Source of the DNA: Jingyaoa shaoxingensis
Lineage (GTDB): Bacteria; Bacillota; Clostridia; Lachnospirales; Lachnospiraceae
Length of the DNA: 64,000 nucleotides
Reading direction: 5' to 3'
Assembly: GCF_014385005.1 (NCBI RefSeq)
Contig: NZ_JACRSZ010000003.1
Coordinates: forward strand, 186,001-250,000
Under the pieces are notes generated by a model. It did not search any database. It saw only the letters and a program-made list of their open reading frames with translations, and was not told the DNA's origin. Numbering within the stretch: position 1 is the first letter of the stretch; every line of letters starts with the position of its first letter. Positions 1 through 8,223 of the stretch are shown here, in pieces. Both the position numbers and the translations under genes were made by a program.

Positions 1-971
1 AGTTCTTCTGCCAGAACTTCCGCCCTTTCCCCGGATCCACACAGAAGCAGTTCCAGTGCCTTTTTTGCGGTAGTAAGACGGCCACTGGCATTGATACATG
101 GGCCGATTACAAAACCAATGTGATAGGAATTGATCTCTCTGTCTTCCAGTCCATTGACACGAATCAATGCCTTTAGTCCTATATTCTGCGTATGATTCAG
201 CCGTTTTAATCCCTCTTTCACAATAATGCGGTTCTCACCCGTCAGCTTCATCACATCTCCCACTGTGGCAATAGCGGCATACTCAATCAGATTCTCTATC
301 TCTCTGTCTGGAAAGCTCTTTTTCCGGTATAATTCCTGCATCAATTTGTAAGCCACTGCCCCTCCACACAGATCTTTATATGGATAAGGGCAGTCTGGCT
401 GATGAGGATTCACTACAACATCTGCATCCGGAAGAATCGCGTGAACTTTTCCATCCTCTTCTCTTGTTCGAAGTTCATGGTGGTCTGTCACAATCACTGT
501 CATACCCAGCTTTTTGGCATACGCAATCTGGTCTATGGCAGAGATCCCATTATCACAGGTCAGTATCGTATCGATTCCATCCTCCCACGCATTTTGCACA
601 AGCTGTTCATTGATCCCATATCCGTCGCGGATACGATCCGGAATCTCATAATCTACGATCGCACCGCATTTTTTCAGTCCTGTATACAGGATATAGGTAG
701 CCGTCACCCCGTCTATATCATAATCCCCAATAATTCGAATTGCTGCCTTTTCTTTCATTTTGAAAAGAAGCAGATCTGCAGCCTCCCCAATTCCTTTCAT
801 TTCTTCCGGATCATGCATATCTGCAATGGTCCCGTAAAGATATTCCCGCAGTGCATCATCACCTGTCACATCACGGTTACGGATCAGTCTGGCCGTCACC
901 TGGTCAATATGATATTTCTCACCTATTGCCTTAAAATCTGCCCGTTTGGCAGCTACTACCCACTTTTTCAT
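1..971 (-). CDS. recJ: Single-stranded-DNA-specific exonuclease RecJ (3' part outside window)
   Basis: RecJ degrades single-stranded DNA 5' to 3' in recombination and repair. The gene is read leftwards from ATG at 971 (Shine-Dalgarno GAGGAGAAAT) and runs off the window edge, so only about 323 N-terminal residues are visible. The DHH-phosphoesterase core is clear: DYDIDG at residues 83-88, TCDNGIS near 138-144, VTDHHE at 161-166 and the GPCINASGR motif near residue 297. These are the metal-binding motifs I, II, III and the following conserved loop of the RecJ family. It follows secDF on the same strand with about 125 bases between them that contain hairpins. The C-terminal OB fold and DHHA1 region cannot be assessed. 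Confidence 0.95.
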   Translation of the reverse strand, partial: MKKWVVAAKRADFKAIGEKYHIDQVTARLIRNRDVTGDDALREYLYGTIADMHDPEEMKGIGEAADLLLFKMKEKAAIRIIGDYDIDGVTATYILYTGLKKCGAIVDYEIPDRIRDGYGINEQLVQNAWEDGIDTILTCDNGISAIDQIAYAKKLGMTVIVTDHHELRTREEDGKVHAILPDADVVVNPHQPDCPYPYKDLCGGAVAYKLMQELYRKKSFPDREIENLIEYAAIATVGDVMKLTGENRIIVKEGLKRLNHTQNIGLKALIRVNGLEDREINSYHIGFVIGPCINASGRLTTAKKALELLLCGSGERAEVLAEE

Positions 972-1016
972 ATTTCTCCTCGCTTATCTCTCGTCTGATC
1001 TTTTTCCAGTCAGGAC

Positions 1017-1083
1017 GCTTCTGATAAACGTAAATATCCTTCACATTTATCAGAAACGCCCCGGCATTGCTGTCGGGGCGGCT
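1017..1083 (-). terminator. Two hairpins between secDF and recJ, probable secDF terminator
   Basis: Immediately after the secDF stop the minus strand forms a GC-rich stem (CGCCCCG at 1057-1063 pairing with CGGGGCG at 1074-1080) followed by only three T residues. A second imperfect stem follows (TTCTGATAAA near 1018-1027 pairing with TTTATCAGAA near 1047-1056). The short T-run makes full termination uncertain; partial read-through into recJ is possible. Confidence 0.45.
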
Positions 1084-1096
1084 GTCTGTTTACTGC

Positions 1097-3244
1097 TTAT
1101 TTTTTCTTTTTGTCTTTGATCTTTGTCTTCATTACATACCACAGTGGACCAGTAATACATACAGATGAATAGCCACCGCAAAGCACACCTACCATCAATG
1201 GAAGTGCGAATTCACGTATGGAGCTTACTCCCATGATAAACAGGATCGCGATCATAACAAAGGTTGTAAATGAAGTATAAATACTTCTGGTCAGTGTCTG
1301 TGTGATACTGGTATTTACAATATCCTTATAATCCTTGCCCTTCATCAGCTTCATGTTCTCTCTGATACGGTCAAAGATAACAATGGTTGCATTGATGGAA
1401 TAACCTACCAGAGTCAGCATGCAGGCAATAAAGGTATTACCTACACTGATCCACAGTACAACATAGCACATCAATACTACCAGCACATCATGTATGAGAG
1501 CAATTACTGCACTGGTTGCAAAACGTACATCTTTGAAACGGAACCAGATATATAACAGCATACAGATGGTTGCAATGATAACTGCTACTATTGCATCTGA
1601 CTTCATCTCAGCACTTACAGTGGAGGAAATACTTTCTTCAGAAATAGTTGACTCGTCTACACCGAATTCATCTACCAGCTTCTGTTCCAGTTTCTGTCTC
1701 TCGTCTACCGATAATTCTCTTGTCTTAATAATAACCTGATTGCCACCTGTTACCTTCTGCATCTGAATGTTTGCATCCTTGGTTACCTCCTGAACAACCG
1801 GTGCAACCTTTGCATCCAGTTCTTCAATAGAGAAATCTTCATTGAATGTAACCGTGGTAGAAGTACCGCCCATAAACTCAAGGCTGTAATTCAGAATTTT
1901 GCCGTCATTCTTTTCATGCATCAGCATTCCTGCCGGTCCGATCAGAATCACTACAATAGAAAGAATAAAGAAAATCTTGCTCTTTCCAACAAAATCAAAT
2001 GCTTTTCTTTCCTTGGCTCTTCCATAGAACTTCTCATCCTTCACGCCAAGTGTATAAACAGCATTTACAATCAGTCTGGACACTACCAGAGCCGTAAACA
2101 TGGATAAAACAATACCAAGTGCCAGAGTCTGTGCAAATCCCTGTACACTTCCGGTTCCCTTATATGCCAGGATAGCTGCCGCAATCAGTGTGGTAATGTT
2201 ACCATCCAAAATAGCAGACAGTGCCTTCTGGAAACCAATCTTAATGGCAGTCTTGACTGTCTTACCGTCTGCGATCTCTTCACGGATACGTGCGTAGATG
2301 ATAACATTGGCGTCTACCGCCATACCAATGGAAAGAATAATACCTGCAATTCCAGACAGAGTCAGCGTCAGGTCAAAGGCATTCAGGCATACCAGAATCA
2401 ATCCTGTATAAATCAAAAGGGAAACACTGGCTATAATACCCGGTACCAGATATACGATGCACATAAAAATCATAACGATCACCAGACCAATTGCTCCTGC
2501 CTTGATACTGGTACTGATTGCCGCAGATCCAAGCTGCGCTCCTACTACATTAGAACGAAGTTCTTCCAATTCCAATGACAGGGAACCAATACGGATCGAA
2601 GATGCAAGATTTTCTGCTTCCTCACGGTCCGCCATACCAGTGATCTGTGCCGTACCTCCGGTAATGTGGGCCTGTACAGTCGGTGCACTGATCACCTGAT
2701 TATCATAAATAATATAGATGCGTTTGCCGATGTTCGCTTCAGTAGCATCTGCGAACTTCTTTGCTCCTTCGTCTGTTAACTGAAGTTCTACTACATTCTG
2801 TGAATTGCCAAGGCTGTCTGCAGAGGTCGCTGCCTGAGCAGTCTGCACATCTGTTCCTTCAAGGACTGTTGTTCCGTCTTCTGTCTGGAATGACAGGGAA
2901 CCCGGCTTACCAAGTTCTTCCAGAATCTTGTTGGCATCACTTACACCAGGAATCTCGATATTGATACGGTCATCACCTTCCTGGTAAACCTGTGCTTCTG
3001 TACTGTATCCGGCAACACGCTGCTGTAGTTTGTAGATGGTGTCCTTCATATCTTCAGATGAAGGTGTTCCATCGCTGATTGCACGATATGTAATGCTGAC
3101 ACCACCTGACAGATCCAGTCCGGTAATAATATTTCTGGCTGCACCGGTTCCTGTCGGACCGAAGCCAACAATGGTGGTAAATGCCAGTAATATCGTAAGA
3201 ACAACGGTGCCAATCACCACTGCAATTGATTTGTTCTTATTCAT
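1097..3244 (-). CDS. secDF: Fused protein-export membrane protein SecDF
   Basis: SecD and SecF use the proton motive force to pull secreted proteins through SecYEG. Here both halves are one polypeptide of 715 residues, as is common in Bacillota. The first half has an N-terminal membrane anchor, the DLSGGVSITY motif and the large P1 ectodomain, then the TM block with GMAVDANVIIYARIREE. The second half has the matching FMGGTSTTV motif and GYSINATIVIFDRIREN. The start was placed at ATG 3244 because GAGGAAAAGAAC precedes it; an upstream in-frame ATG lacks a comparable site. It lies 45 bases downstream of scfB, the common Clostridia arrangement for the SCIFF locus. Confidence 0.96.
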   Translation of the reverse strand: MNKNKSIAVVIGTVVLTILLAFTTIVGFGPTGTGAARNIITGLDLSGGVSITYRAISDGTPSSEDMKDTIYKLQQRVAGYSTEAQVYQEGDDRINIEIPGVSDANKILEELGKPGSLSFQTEDGTTVLEGTDVQTAQAATSADSLGNSQNVVELQLTDEGAKKFADATEANIGKRIYIIYDNQVISAPTVQAHITGGTAQITGMADREEAENLASSIRIGSLSLELEELRSNVVGAQLGSAAISTSIKAGAIGLVIVMIFMCIVYLVPGIIASVSLLIYTGLILVCLNAFDLTLTLSGIAGIILSIGMAVDANVIIYARIREEIADGKTVKTAIKIGFQKALSAILDGNITTLIAAAILAYKGTGSVQGFAQTLALGIVLSMFTALVVSRLIVNAVYTLGVKDEKFYGRAKERKAFDFVGKSKIFFILSIVVILIGPAGMLMHEKNDGKILNYSLEFMGGTSTTVTFNEDFSIEELDAKVAPVVQEVTKDANIQMQKVTGGNQVIIKTRELSVDERQKLEQKLVDEFGVDESTISEESISSTVSAEMKSDAIVAVIIATICMLLYIWFRFKDVRFATSAVIALIHDVLVVLMCYVVLWISVGNTFIACMLTLVGYSINATIVIFDRIRENMKLMKGKDYKDIVNTSITQTLTRSIYTSFTTFVMIAILFIMGVSSIREFALPLMVGVLCGGYSSVCITGPLWYVMKTKIKDKKKK

Positions 3245-3289
3245 GTTCTTTTCCTCTTTTCTATTATTTAGAGACACGCAGCTAACGGC

Positions 3290-4651
3290 TTATTCTGCAT
3301 CTGCCAGCGCTGCCTTGATCATGATAGCACATTCGATTCTCTTCTGCTGGAGCTTGCATCCGATATCATATGCATCATTGATACTTCCGTGGAAATTGTA
3401 AGAATTAGCTGCACAGCCACCGCTGCAGTAAAATCTTGCAAAACAGTCACGGCACTTCTCTTTTGCATAAACATTGCAGCACTTAAATTCATCACGGATA
3501 TCCAGTCTCTTAAGTCCTTCATCTACATTGCCCATCAGGAATTCTTCCTGACCGACAAACTGGTGACATGGATAAAAATCTCCCCATGGAGTCACTGCCA
3601 GATACTCTGTACCCGATCCACATCCGGACAATCTCTTATAAACACATGGTCCACCGGTAAGATCGATCATGAAATGGAAGAAATTAAATCCTCTTCCTTC
3701 TTTTTCACGCTTAATCATCTCTTTTGCCAGCTTATCATATTCCTCACAGATCTTCGGAATATCTTCTTCACGTATACTGTAGTCTTCGGATTCCTGAGCT
3801 ACTACCGGTTCTACGGAAATCTGTTTAAATCCCAAATCCGCCAGATGGAGCACGTCTTCTGCAAAGTCCAGATTGTTGCGGGTAAAAGTCCCTCTTACAT
3901 AGTACTTTTCCTGATTTCTGCTCTCTGCAAACTTCTGGAACTTCGGAATGATCAGATCATAGCTTCCCTTACCGCCACGGAAAGGACGCATGAGATCATG
4001 AATCTCTTTTCTTCCGTCTATGCTCAGTACCACATTTGCCATCTCTTTGTTACAGAATTCCATAACCTCATCATTCAAAAGTACACCATTGGTTGTCAGT
4101 GTAAAACGGAACTTTTTGTCATGAAGCTTTTCCTGTTCCCGTCCATATTTTACCAGATCTTTTACTACCTGCCAGTTCATCAGCGGTTCGCCGCCGAAAA
4201 AGTCTACCTCCAGATTCCGTCTGCTTCCGGAATTGGCGATCAGGAAATCCAGTGCTTTTTTCCCCACTTCAAAACTCATCAGAGCTCTTCTTCCATGATA
4301 CTCGCCTTCTTCTGCAAAGCAATACTTACAGGCAAGATTACAATCATGTGCAATATGAAGGCACAGAGCTTTTACCACAGTCTGGCGTGCCTTAAAATCA
4401 ATGATGGCATCCCGGTAGATATCCTTTGTAAACAGCTGACCGGCTTCTTCCAGTTCATGGCACTCAGTGATAGCTTCTTTTATATCACTTTCCGGATAGG
4501 CACTTTTCAGTTCCTGACAAATGGAATTGCTGTCTTTCCCCTGGTCAAGCAGTCCGATGACATCGTATACCAGATCATCCACAACATGCACTGCCCCGCT
4601 GTTGGTATCCAGCACAATGTTATATCCATTATTTTTATACTGATGTATCAC
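3290..4651 (-). CDS. scfB: SCIFF peptide radical SAM maturase
   Basis: This radical SAM/SPASM enzyme installs a thioether crosslink in the SCIFF precursor (ranthipeptide class). The radical SAM cluster motif is C104-x3-C108-x2-C111 (DCNLACKYC), after an N-terminal peptide-binding region of about 100 residues. The Cys-rich C-terminal SPASM region includes CGSGTEYLAVTPWGDFYPC, CCNVYAKEKCRDC and FYCSGGC, supplying auxiliary [4Fe-4S] ligands. I start it at GTG 4651, 7 bases after GGAAGGGG; a longer frame upstream has no site and would run into the hairpin at 4681-4710. Length 453 fits the family. It follows scfA and precedes secDF. Confidence 0.95.
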   Translation of the reverse strand: MIHQYKNNGYNIVLDTNSGAVHVVDDLVYDVIGLLDQGKDSNSICQELKSAYPESDIKEAITECHELEEAGQLFTKDIYRDAIIDFKARQTVVKALCLHIAHDCNLACKYCFAEEGEYHGRRALMSFEVGKKALDFLIANSGSRRNLEVDFFGGEPLMNWQVVKDLVKYGREQEKLHDKKFRFTLTTNGVLLNDEVMEFCNKEMANVVLSIDGRKEIHDLMRPFRGGKGSYDLIIPKFQKFAESRNQEKYYVRGTFTRNNLDFAEDVLHLADLGFKQISVEPVVAQESEDYSIREEDIPKICEEYDKLAKEMIKREKEGRGFNFFHFMIDLTGGPCVYKRLSGCGSGTEYLAVTPWGDFYPCHQFVGQEEFLMGNVDEGLKRLDIRDEFKCCNVYAKEKCRDCFARFYCSGGCAANSYNFHGSINDAYDIGCKLQQKRIECAIMIKAALADAE

Positions 4652-4680
4652 TATTTGTCCCCTTCCATTATTAACCGATA

Positions 4681-4710
4681 ATAAGCAGCGAATAAACATC
4701 CGCTGCTTAT
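4681..4710 (-). other. Hairpin between scfA and scfB (candidate attenuator/processing stem)
   Basis: A perfect 10-bp inverted repeat, ATAAGCAGCG and CGCTGCTTAT, with a 10-base loop lies between the scfA stop and the scfB ribosome site. There is no T-run after it on either strand, so it is not a classical terminator. It could stabilise the scfA message 3' end or mark a processing site, giving more precursor than enzyme. Confidence 0.6.
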
Positions 4711-4734
4711 CTCTTAAATCTTATTTTTCTTTTC

Positions 4735-4878
4735 TTATTTTGCGTTCTCGCAGCTCTGATTTCCTACTGTACAGGATGTCTTACATGCTGACTGACAGGA
4801 AGTCTGGCATTCTCCACAACCGCCTTTTTTCAGTGTTTTCTGCAGGCTCTGTGTATTTAATGTTTTGATGTGTTTCAT
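4735..4878 (-). CDS. scfA: SCIFF ranthipeptide precursor (six cysteines in 45 residues)
   Basis: The gene encodes 47 residues beginning MKHIKTLNTQSLQKTLKKGG, which is the SCIFF leader signature. The core carries six cysteines at 21, 24, 28, 32, 36 and 43, spaced around Thr/Ser residues that are thioether acceptors in this family. It starts at ATG 4878 with a strong GGAGG site 8 bases upstream and stops at TAA 4735. It is preceded by a near-consensus promoter and followed by a hairpin and its own maturase scfB. SCIFF peptides are almost universal in Clostridia; crosslinking is established, the biological role is not settled. Confidence 0.95.
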   Translation of the reverse strand: MKHIKTLNTQSLQKTLKKGGCGECQTSCQSACKTSCTVGNQSCENAK

Positions 4879-4915
4879 AAAACTTGTCCTCCAAACTTAT
4901 ATTTTTAGCTAATTT

Positions 4916-4944
4916 AGTATACCATGCTTTTTATGGAATCTCAA
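4916..4944 (-). promoter_or_regulatory. Sigma-A promoter of scfA-scfB
   Basis: Minus strand: -35 TTGAGA (4939-4944), 17-base spacer, -10 TATACT (4916-4921). It lies about 40 bases upstream of the scfA start and is among the best sigma-A matches in the window, suggesting strong vegetative expression of the SCIFF precursor. Confidence 0.75.
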
Positions 4945-5035
4945 TATTTTTTTTCATTTTCAAAAAAATTCACACAAGCTTCACTTTTTTATGATATAGT
5001 TAAAAAAATAATTGTATAACAGAAAGGATTTGTTT

Positions 5036-6217
5036 ATGAAGAAAAAATATGTGATACCATTCGCTGTTCTCCTCAGTGTTGCGTCCCTTGCCGGATGTGG
5101 TAAAAAAGATGAGAATCCCTACAGCAAATACGTAACGCTTGGAGATTATACCGGTATGACAATAGACCGGATTGTTACTACTATTTCGGATGACGATGTC
5201 CAGAATGAGATTCAGAATGATCTGTACGCCGACGCTGATTTTAAAGAGGTTACAGACCGTGGTGCCAAAGAAGGTGATACGGTCAATATTGATTATACCG
5301 GAACCATCAACGGCAAAGAATTTGAAGGCGGTTCCGACACTGATTATGATCTGGAGCTTGGATCAGGCACTTTTCTGGACGATTTCGAAGCCGGTATCGT
5401 TGGTATGAAGACAGGTGACACAAAGGATATCACTGTTACATTTCCAGATGAATACGACGGCACGCTTGACGGACAGACTGCAGTCTTCTCTGTCACTGTG
5501 AATTCCATCTCCGAAGTCATTCTTCCGGATTACAACGATGCCTATGTAAAAGAAAATTATGGTTTTGACACAACCGCAGACTTTGAAGCTTCTGTCAAAG
5601 AAGATCTTCAGTCTCAGTATGACGATGACGCCACCTATACTGCATGCTCTGATGCACTTTCCATGGCGGTTGACAACGCCACCTTTGACGGCTATCCTGA
5701 AGATATGTACAATACCGTAAAAGAACAGATGGAATCCGAAAATCAGGCTTTTGCTGACCAGCTTGGTATTGAATGGACAGATCTTGCAGGTGATGATTAT
5801 GACATTGAAGACGATGTATTAAACAGCGTTCATGAAGAACTGGTTGTGTATGCTATTGCCGCAAAAGAAAAACTGGAAGTCACTGACGATGAGTTCAATA
5901 CCTTTGTAGATGATAACTGGGAATTATATGAATATGATACAAAAGAAGATTTTCTGAACGATAACAGCGAAGAGGATCTCCGCTATAGCCTGCTTTATCA
6001 GAAGGTTCTTGATTTTCTGGGAGAAAATAATACTTTTAACGATATCGACGAAGATGAGTATTACACTGACGAAGATTTTCTTGACGAAGCATCCATGGAT
6101 CCTGAAGATGAATCCGATGCCGGCTTAGAACTGGAAACAGATGTTGATGATACAGGCGCTGCCTTTGAAGATATATCTGAAATTACTGCTGAGACAGAAA
6201 GTGAAACCAATGCATAA
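5036..6217 (+). CDS. Trigger-factor-like FKBP-type peptidyl-prolyl isomerase lipoprotein
   Basis: A 393-residue predicted lipoprotein: signal peptide MKKKYVIPF... ending in the lipobox LAGC with lipidated Cys21. Residues about 75-170 are an FKBP-type PPIase domain like the middle domain of trigger factor (GDTVNIDYTGTINGKEFEGG, then GMKTGDTKDITVTFPDEY). The following region resembles the trigger factor C-terminal arm, and the last 60 residues are very acidic. It therefore probably folds exported proteins at the outer membrane face, in a role comparable to PrsA; this is inference. Start at ATG 5036, with AGAAAGGA upstream; an earlier in-frame ATG would spoil the signal peptide. The next gene overlaps its end by 8 bases. 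Confidence 0.88.
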   Translation: MKKKYVIPFAVLLSVASLAGCGKKDENPYSKYVTLGDYTGMTIDRIVTTISDDDVQNEIQNDLYADADFKEVTDRGAKEGDTVNIDYTGTINGKEFEGGSDTDYDLELGSGTFLDDFEAGIVGMKTGDTKDITVTFPDEYDGTLDGQTAVFSVTVNSISEVILPDYNDAYVKENYGFDTTADFEASVKEDLQSQYDDDATYTACSDALSMAVDNATFDGYPEDMYNTVKEQMESENQAFADQLGIEWTDLAGDDYDIEDDVLNSVHEELVVYAIAAKEKLEVTDDEFNTFVDDNWELYEYDTKEDFLNDNSEEDLRYSLLYQKVLDFLGENNTFNDIDEDEYYTDEDFLDEASMDPEDESDAGLELETDVDDTGAAFEDISEITAETESETNA

Positions 6218-6965
6218 CAAAGCTACTTCTCCTGTTTCCATAACAGGAAGCACTTTAAAACTGATTGCTGTTATTACTATGCTGATTGACCATATGGGGG
6301 CTGCACTTGTCGGTCCCCTTCGTCATAAACTGCCGGACGGCAGTGCCCTGGGTGATTTCTGTATAATGATTTACCCTCATATGCGTAATATTGGCAGACT
6401 TGCTTTTCCCATTTTCTGTTTTTTGCTTGTGGAAGGATTTCTTCATACACGAAATGTAAGAAAATATGCATCTCGTATGTTTGTATTCGCATTAATTTCA
6501 GAATTGCCGTTTGATTATGCTTTTTCCAATCAGCTCCTTAGAAACGCTCACCAAAATGTTTATTTCACTCTTCTAATTGGGCTTCTGGTTATGATTGGGA
6601 TGTCTTATTTTGAATTCCGTACCCCCAGAACAAAAGTCGGAAATTATCTGAATCTTCTAACGCAGATCTTCATCGCTGCTGTCGGTTTGTGGATGGCCGA
6701 TTTTCTGCATACAGACTACAATTATAAAGGTGTATTTCTGATTATTGTCCTGTATTCCCTGCGTCTCGATCGTCGGCTGCAGGCCATCTTCGGAGCCATT
6801 ACGATTTCCTGGGAAATGTATGCTCCCTTCGCTTTTATTCCTGTCTGGTTCTATAACGGACAGCGAGGACGGCAGATGAAGTACTTCTTTTACTGGTTCT
6901 ATCCTGTTCATCTGCTTATTCTGGGATTTCTGAGACATGTAGTCATCCCGCATTTTCTGATCTGA
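6210..6965 (+). CDS. TraX-family integral membrane protein
   Basis: A 251-residue multi-pass membrane protein of the TraX family (TraX of F plasmids acetylates pilin; chromosomal Bacillota members have no assigned substrate). The characteristic N-terminal segment LKLIAVITMLIDHMGAAL and the following hydrophobic stretches (GRLAFPIFCFLLVEGFLHT, FAFIPVWFYNGQRG) support the call. The start at ATG 6210 overlaps the lipoprotein stop (8 bases), indicating translational coupling. A likely acyltransferase role is inferred from the family only. It ends before a palindromic repeat and a terminator. Confidence 0.8.
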   Translation: MHNKATSPVSITGSTLKLIAVITMLIDHMGAALVGPLRHKLPDGSALGDFCIMIYPHMRNIGRLAFPIFCFLLVEGFLHTRNVRKYASRMFVFALISELPFDYAFSNQLLRNAHQNVYFTLLIGLLVMIGMSYFEFRTPRTKVGNYLNLLTQIFIAAVGLWMADFLHTDYNYKGVFLIIVLYSLRLDRRLQAIFGAITISWEMYAPFAFIPVWFYNGQRGRQMKYFFYWFYPVHLLILGFLRHVVIPHFLI

Positions 6966-6977
6966 CAGTTAAAATAA

Positions 6978-7004
6978 CGTATCTGTTCAGCCCTTTACAA
7001 ATAC
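6978..7004 (+). repeat. Palindromic intergenic element, copy A
   Basis: CGTATCTGTTCAG followed after a short loop by ACAAATAC, which pairs with GTATCTGT with one mismatch. It sits just after the TraX-like gene and before its terminator. Related copies are at 25482-25511, 41998-42010 (half site), 58878-58904 and 59309-59336. Confidence 0.5.
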
Positions 7005-7014
7005 AATGCTTTGC

Positions 7015-7050
7015 CGTTCCTGATCCTTCTCTGGTCAGGAACGTTTTGTT
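7015..7050 (+). terminator. Terminator of the lipoprotein/TraX-like operon
   Basis: Nine-bp stem CGTTCCTGA (7015-7023) with TCAGGAACG (7035-7043), followed by TTTTGTT. The right arm overlaps the 3' end of the convergent YdcF-like gene. Confidence 0.8.
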
Positions 7051-7697
7051 ACTGTTTGCATATGACCGGTAACCCTTTTTCTGCAATTTGCTTCTGCCTG
7101 GTCATTTCCCATAAGAATTCCGGTAAACTGTGTACCGATCCGCTCTACCTCTCCAAGAACAGTCTGAATACCCTTTTCCTGCTGAAACCAGTTTGTCCTC
7201 GTAATCCCCTGAGTCTCCACAGGACAGATCAGGAACTCTGTATTGGGGAACATACAGTTAAAATACATTCTGGATCGTGCTCCATGGAATGCCTGACACA
7301 CGATCAGGACTTTTTCAGGCATATCTTCTTCCCGGTAACCCATTTCTTCCAGAAGACAGCGTATATAGATGGCATTCTCATAAGTAAATGTTGCCTGCTT
7401 CTCCTGCCAGATATCTTCTTCTTTTACACCATTCTCCAGCAATACCGTTCTCAGGAAATCGCTTTCTGTTGCGAATTCCCGGTTCCGATAGCTTTCCGGT
7501 GAAACAGCCCCTGCAAATTTTTTCTGCAAAATACTGTACTTTCCGGAAACAATGATTTTACCGGCGAAGCCTTTCTGATAAAGCTGTGCCGCCCGCACTG
7601 CAAGTTCACCATATCCACTCCCCGGAATAAAAATAAACTCGCACTTCTGCGGCTGATCTTCCTGAAATATAAAATCTGTAATCTGATCGTAAAACAT
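7035..7697 (-). CDS. YdcF/DUF218 family protein
   Basis: A 220-residue protein of the YdcF/SanA/ElyC (DUF218) family. Typical sequence features are the early FIFIPGSGYG motif, the strand KIIVSGKYS, and the E-N-A segment FTYENAIYIR followed by VLIVCQAFHGARSRMYF. Family members act in envelope or cofactor metabolism, but the reaction is unknown for most. There is no signal peptide or membrane segment, so a soluble cytosolic protein is likely. Start ATG 7697 follows GCAGGAG at good spacing, in preference to an upstream ATG without a site. It is convergent with the TraX-like operon and divergent from arsR. Confidence 0.75.
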   Translation of the reverse strand: MFYDQITDFIFQEDQPQKCEFIFIPGSGYGELAVRAAQLYQKGFAGKIIVSGKYSILQKKFAGAVSPESYRNREFATESDFLRTVLLENGVKEEDIWQEKQATFTYENAIYIRCLLEEMGYREEDMPEKVLIVCQAFHGARSRMYFNCMFPNTEFLICPVETQGITRTNWFQQEKGIQTVLGEVERIGTQFTGILMGNDQAEANCRKRVTGHMQTVTKRS

Positions 7698-7723
7698 ATG
7701 TTTCTCCTGCTTCTGGAATTTTA

Positions 7724-7752
7724 TTGAAAAAAAATTTATCACATGCTATACT
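7724..7752 (+). promoter_or_regulatory. Sigma-A promoter of the ArsR-family gene
   Basis: -35 TTGAAA (7724-7729), 17-base spacer, -10 TATACT (7747-7752). The stretch right after the -10 (AATTGTAATTGAATT) is A/T-rich and partly palindromic and could hold an operator, but no clear SmtB-type 12-2-12 repeat is visible. Confidence 0.7.
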
Positions 7753-7781
7753 GAATTGTAATTGAATTCTATGGAGGTACT

Positions 7782-8135
7782 ATGAAACATCAAATTATGG
7801 AAGCTGAAGTGTGCAGTGAGCACCATCATCATATGAATCTGCATGTTCCGCAGATCAGTCCTGACGACCTGTATCAACTGGCTGATCTTTTTAAAGCATT
7901 CGGAGACCCTACCAGACTTCGTATCCTGTATACCCTGTCAGAAGGTGAGTTATGTGTCTGCGATATTGCTGACAGTCTTTCTATGACGCAGAGTGCCATT
8001 TCCCACCAGCTTCGTATTCTGAAAGAAAAACATCTGGTAAAAGCCCGCCGGGATGGTAAAACTATTTTTTATTCCCTTGCAGATACTCATGTAGCTACAA
8101 TTATCTCACAGGGACTGAATCATGTACTGGAATAA
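7782..8135 (+). CDS. ArsR/SmtB-family metal-responsive repressor (zinc-sensor type)
   Basis: A 117-residue winged-helix repressor. The helix-turn-helix is SLSMTQSAISHQLRILKE. Two metal-site signatures of the family are present: the alpha3 motif ELCVCD and an alpha5 site of the form D-x-H...H-x-x-E in the C-terminal helix (DTHVATIISQGLNHVLE). A His cluster near the N terminus (CSEHHHH) may add ligands. The pattern fits Zn/Co/Cd sensors such as SmtB, ZiaR and CzrA. No metal exporter or importer gene lies next to it, so its target is elsewhere or only itself. It has a GGAGG site and its own promoter and terminator, making a single-gene unit. Confidence 0.88.
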   Translation: MKHQIMEAEVCSEHHHHMNLHVPQISPDDLYQLADLFKAFGDPTRLRILYTLSEGELCVCDIADSLSMTQSAISHQLRILKEKHLVKARRDGKTIFYSLADTHVATIISQGLNHVLE

Positions 8136-8175
8136 TTTTTCAGCCATCCAATCTGTTTTTATCTGTTTATAATGA

Positions 8176-8220
8176 ATGCCCTGTTCCATCTTTTATTGAA
8201 TGGACAGGGCATTTTCTTAT
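8176..8220 (+). terminator. Terminator after the ArsR-family gene
   Basis: Long stem ATGCCCTGT-CCAT (8176-8189, one bulged T) paired with ATGGACAGGGCAT (8200-8212), then TTTTCTTAT. It also separates this gene from the convergent glnS end. Confidence 0.85.
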
Positions 8221-8223
8221 CTT

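Noticed and set aside
402..998. Long plus-strand open frame opposite recJ
   Set aside because: It is antisense to clear RecJ motifs, has no ribosome site and no recognisable domain.
3389..4681. 430-codon plus-strand open frame opposite scfB
   Set aside because: Shadow of the scfB frame; no ribosome site, no domain, and scfB is certain.
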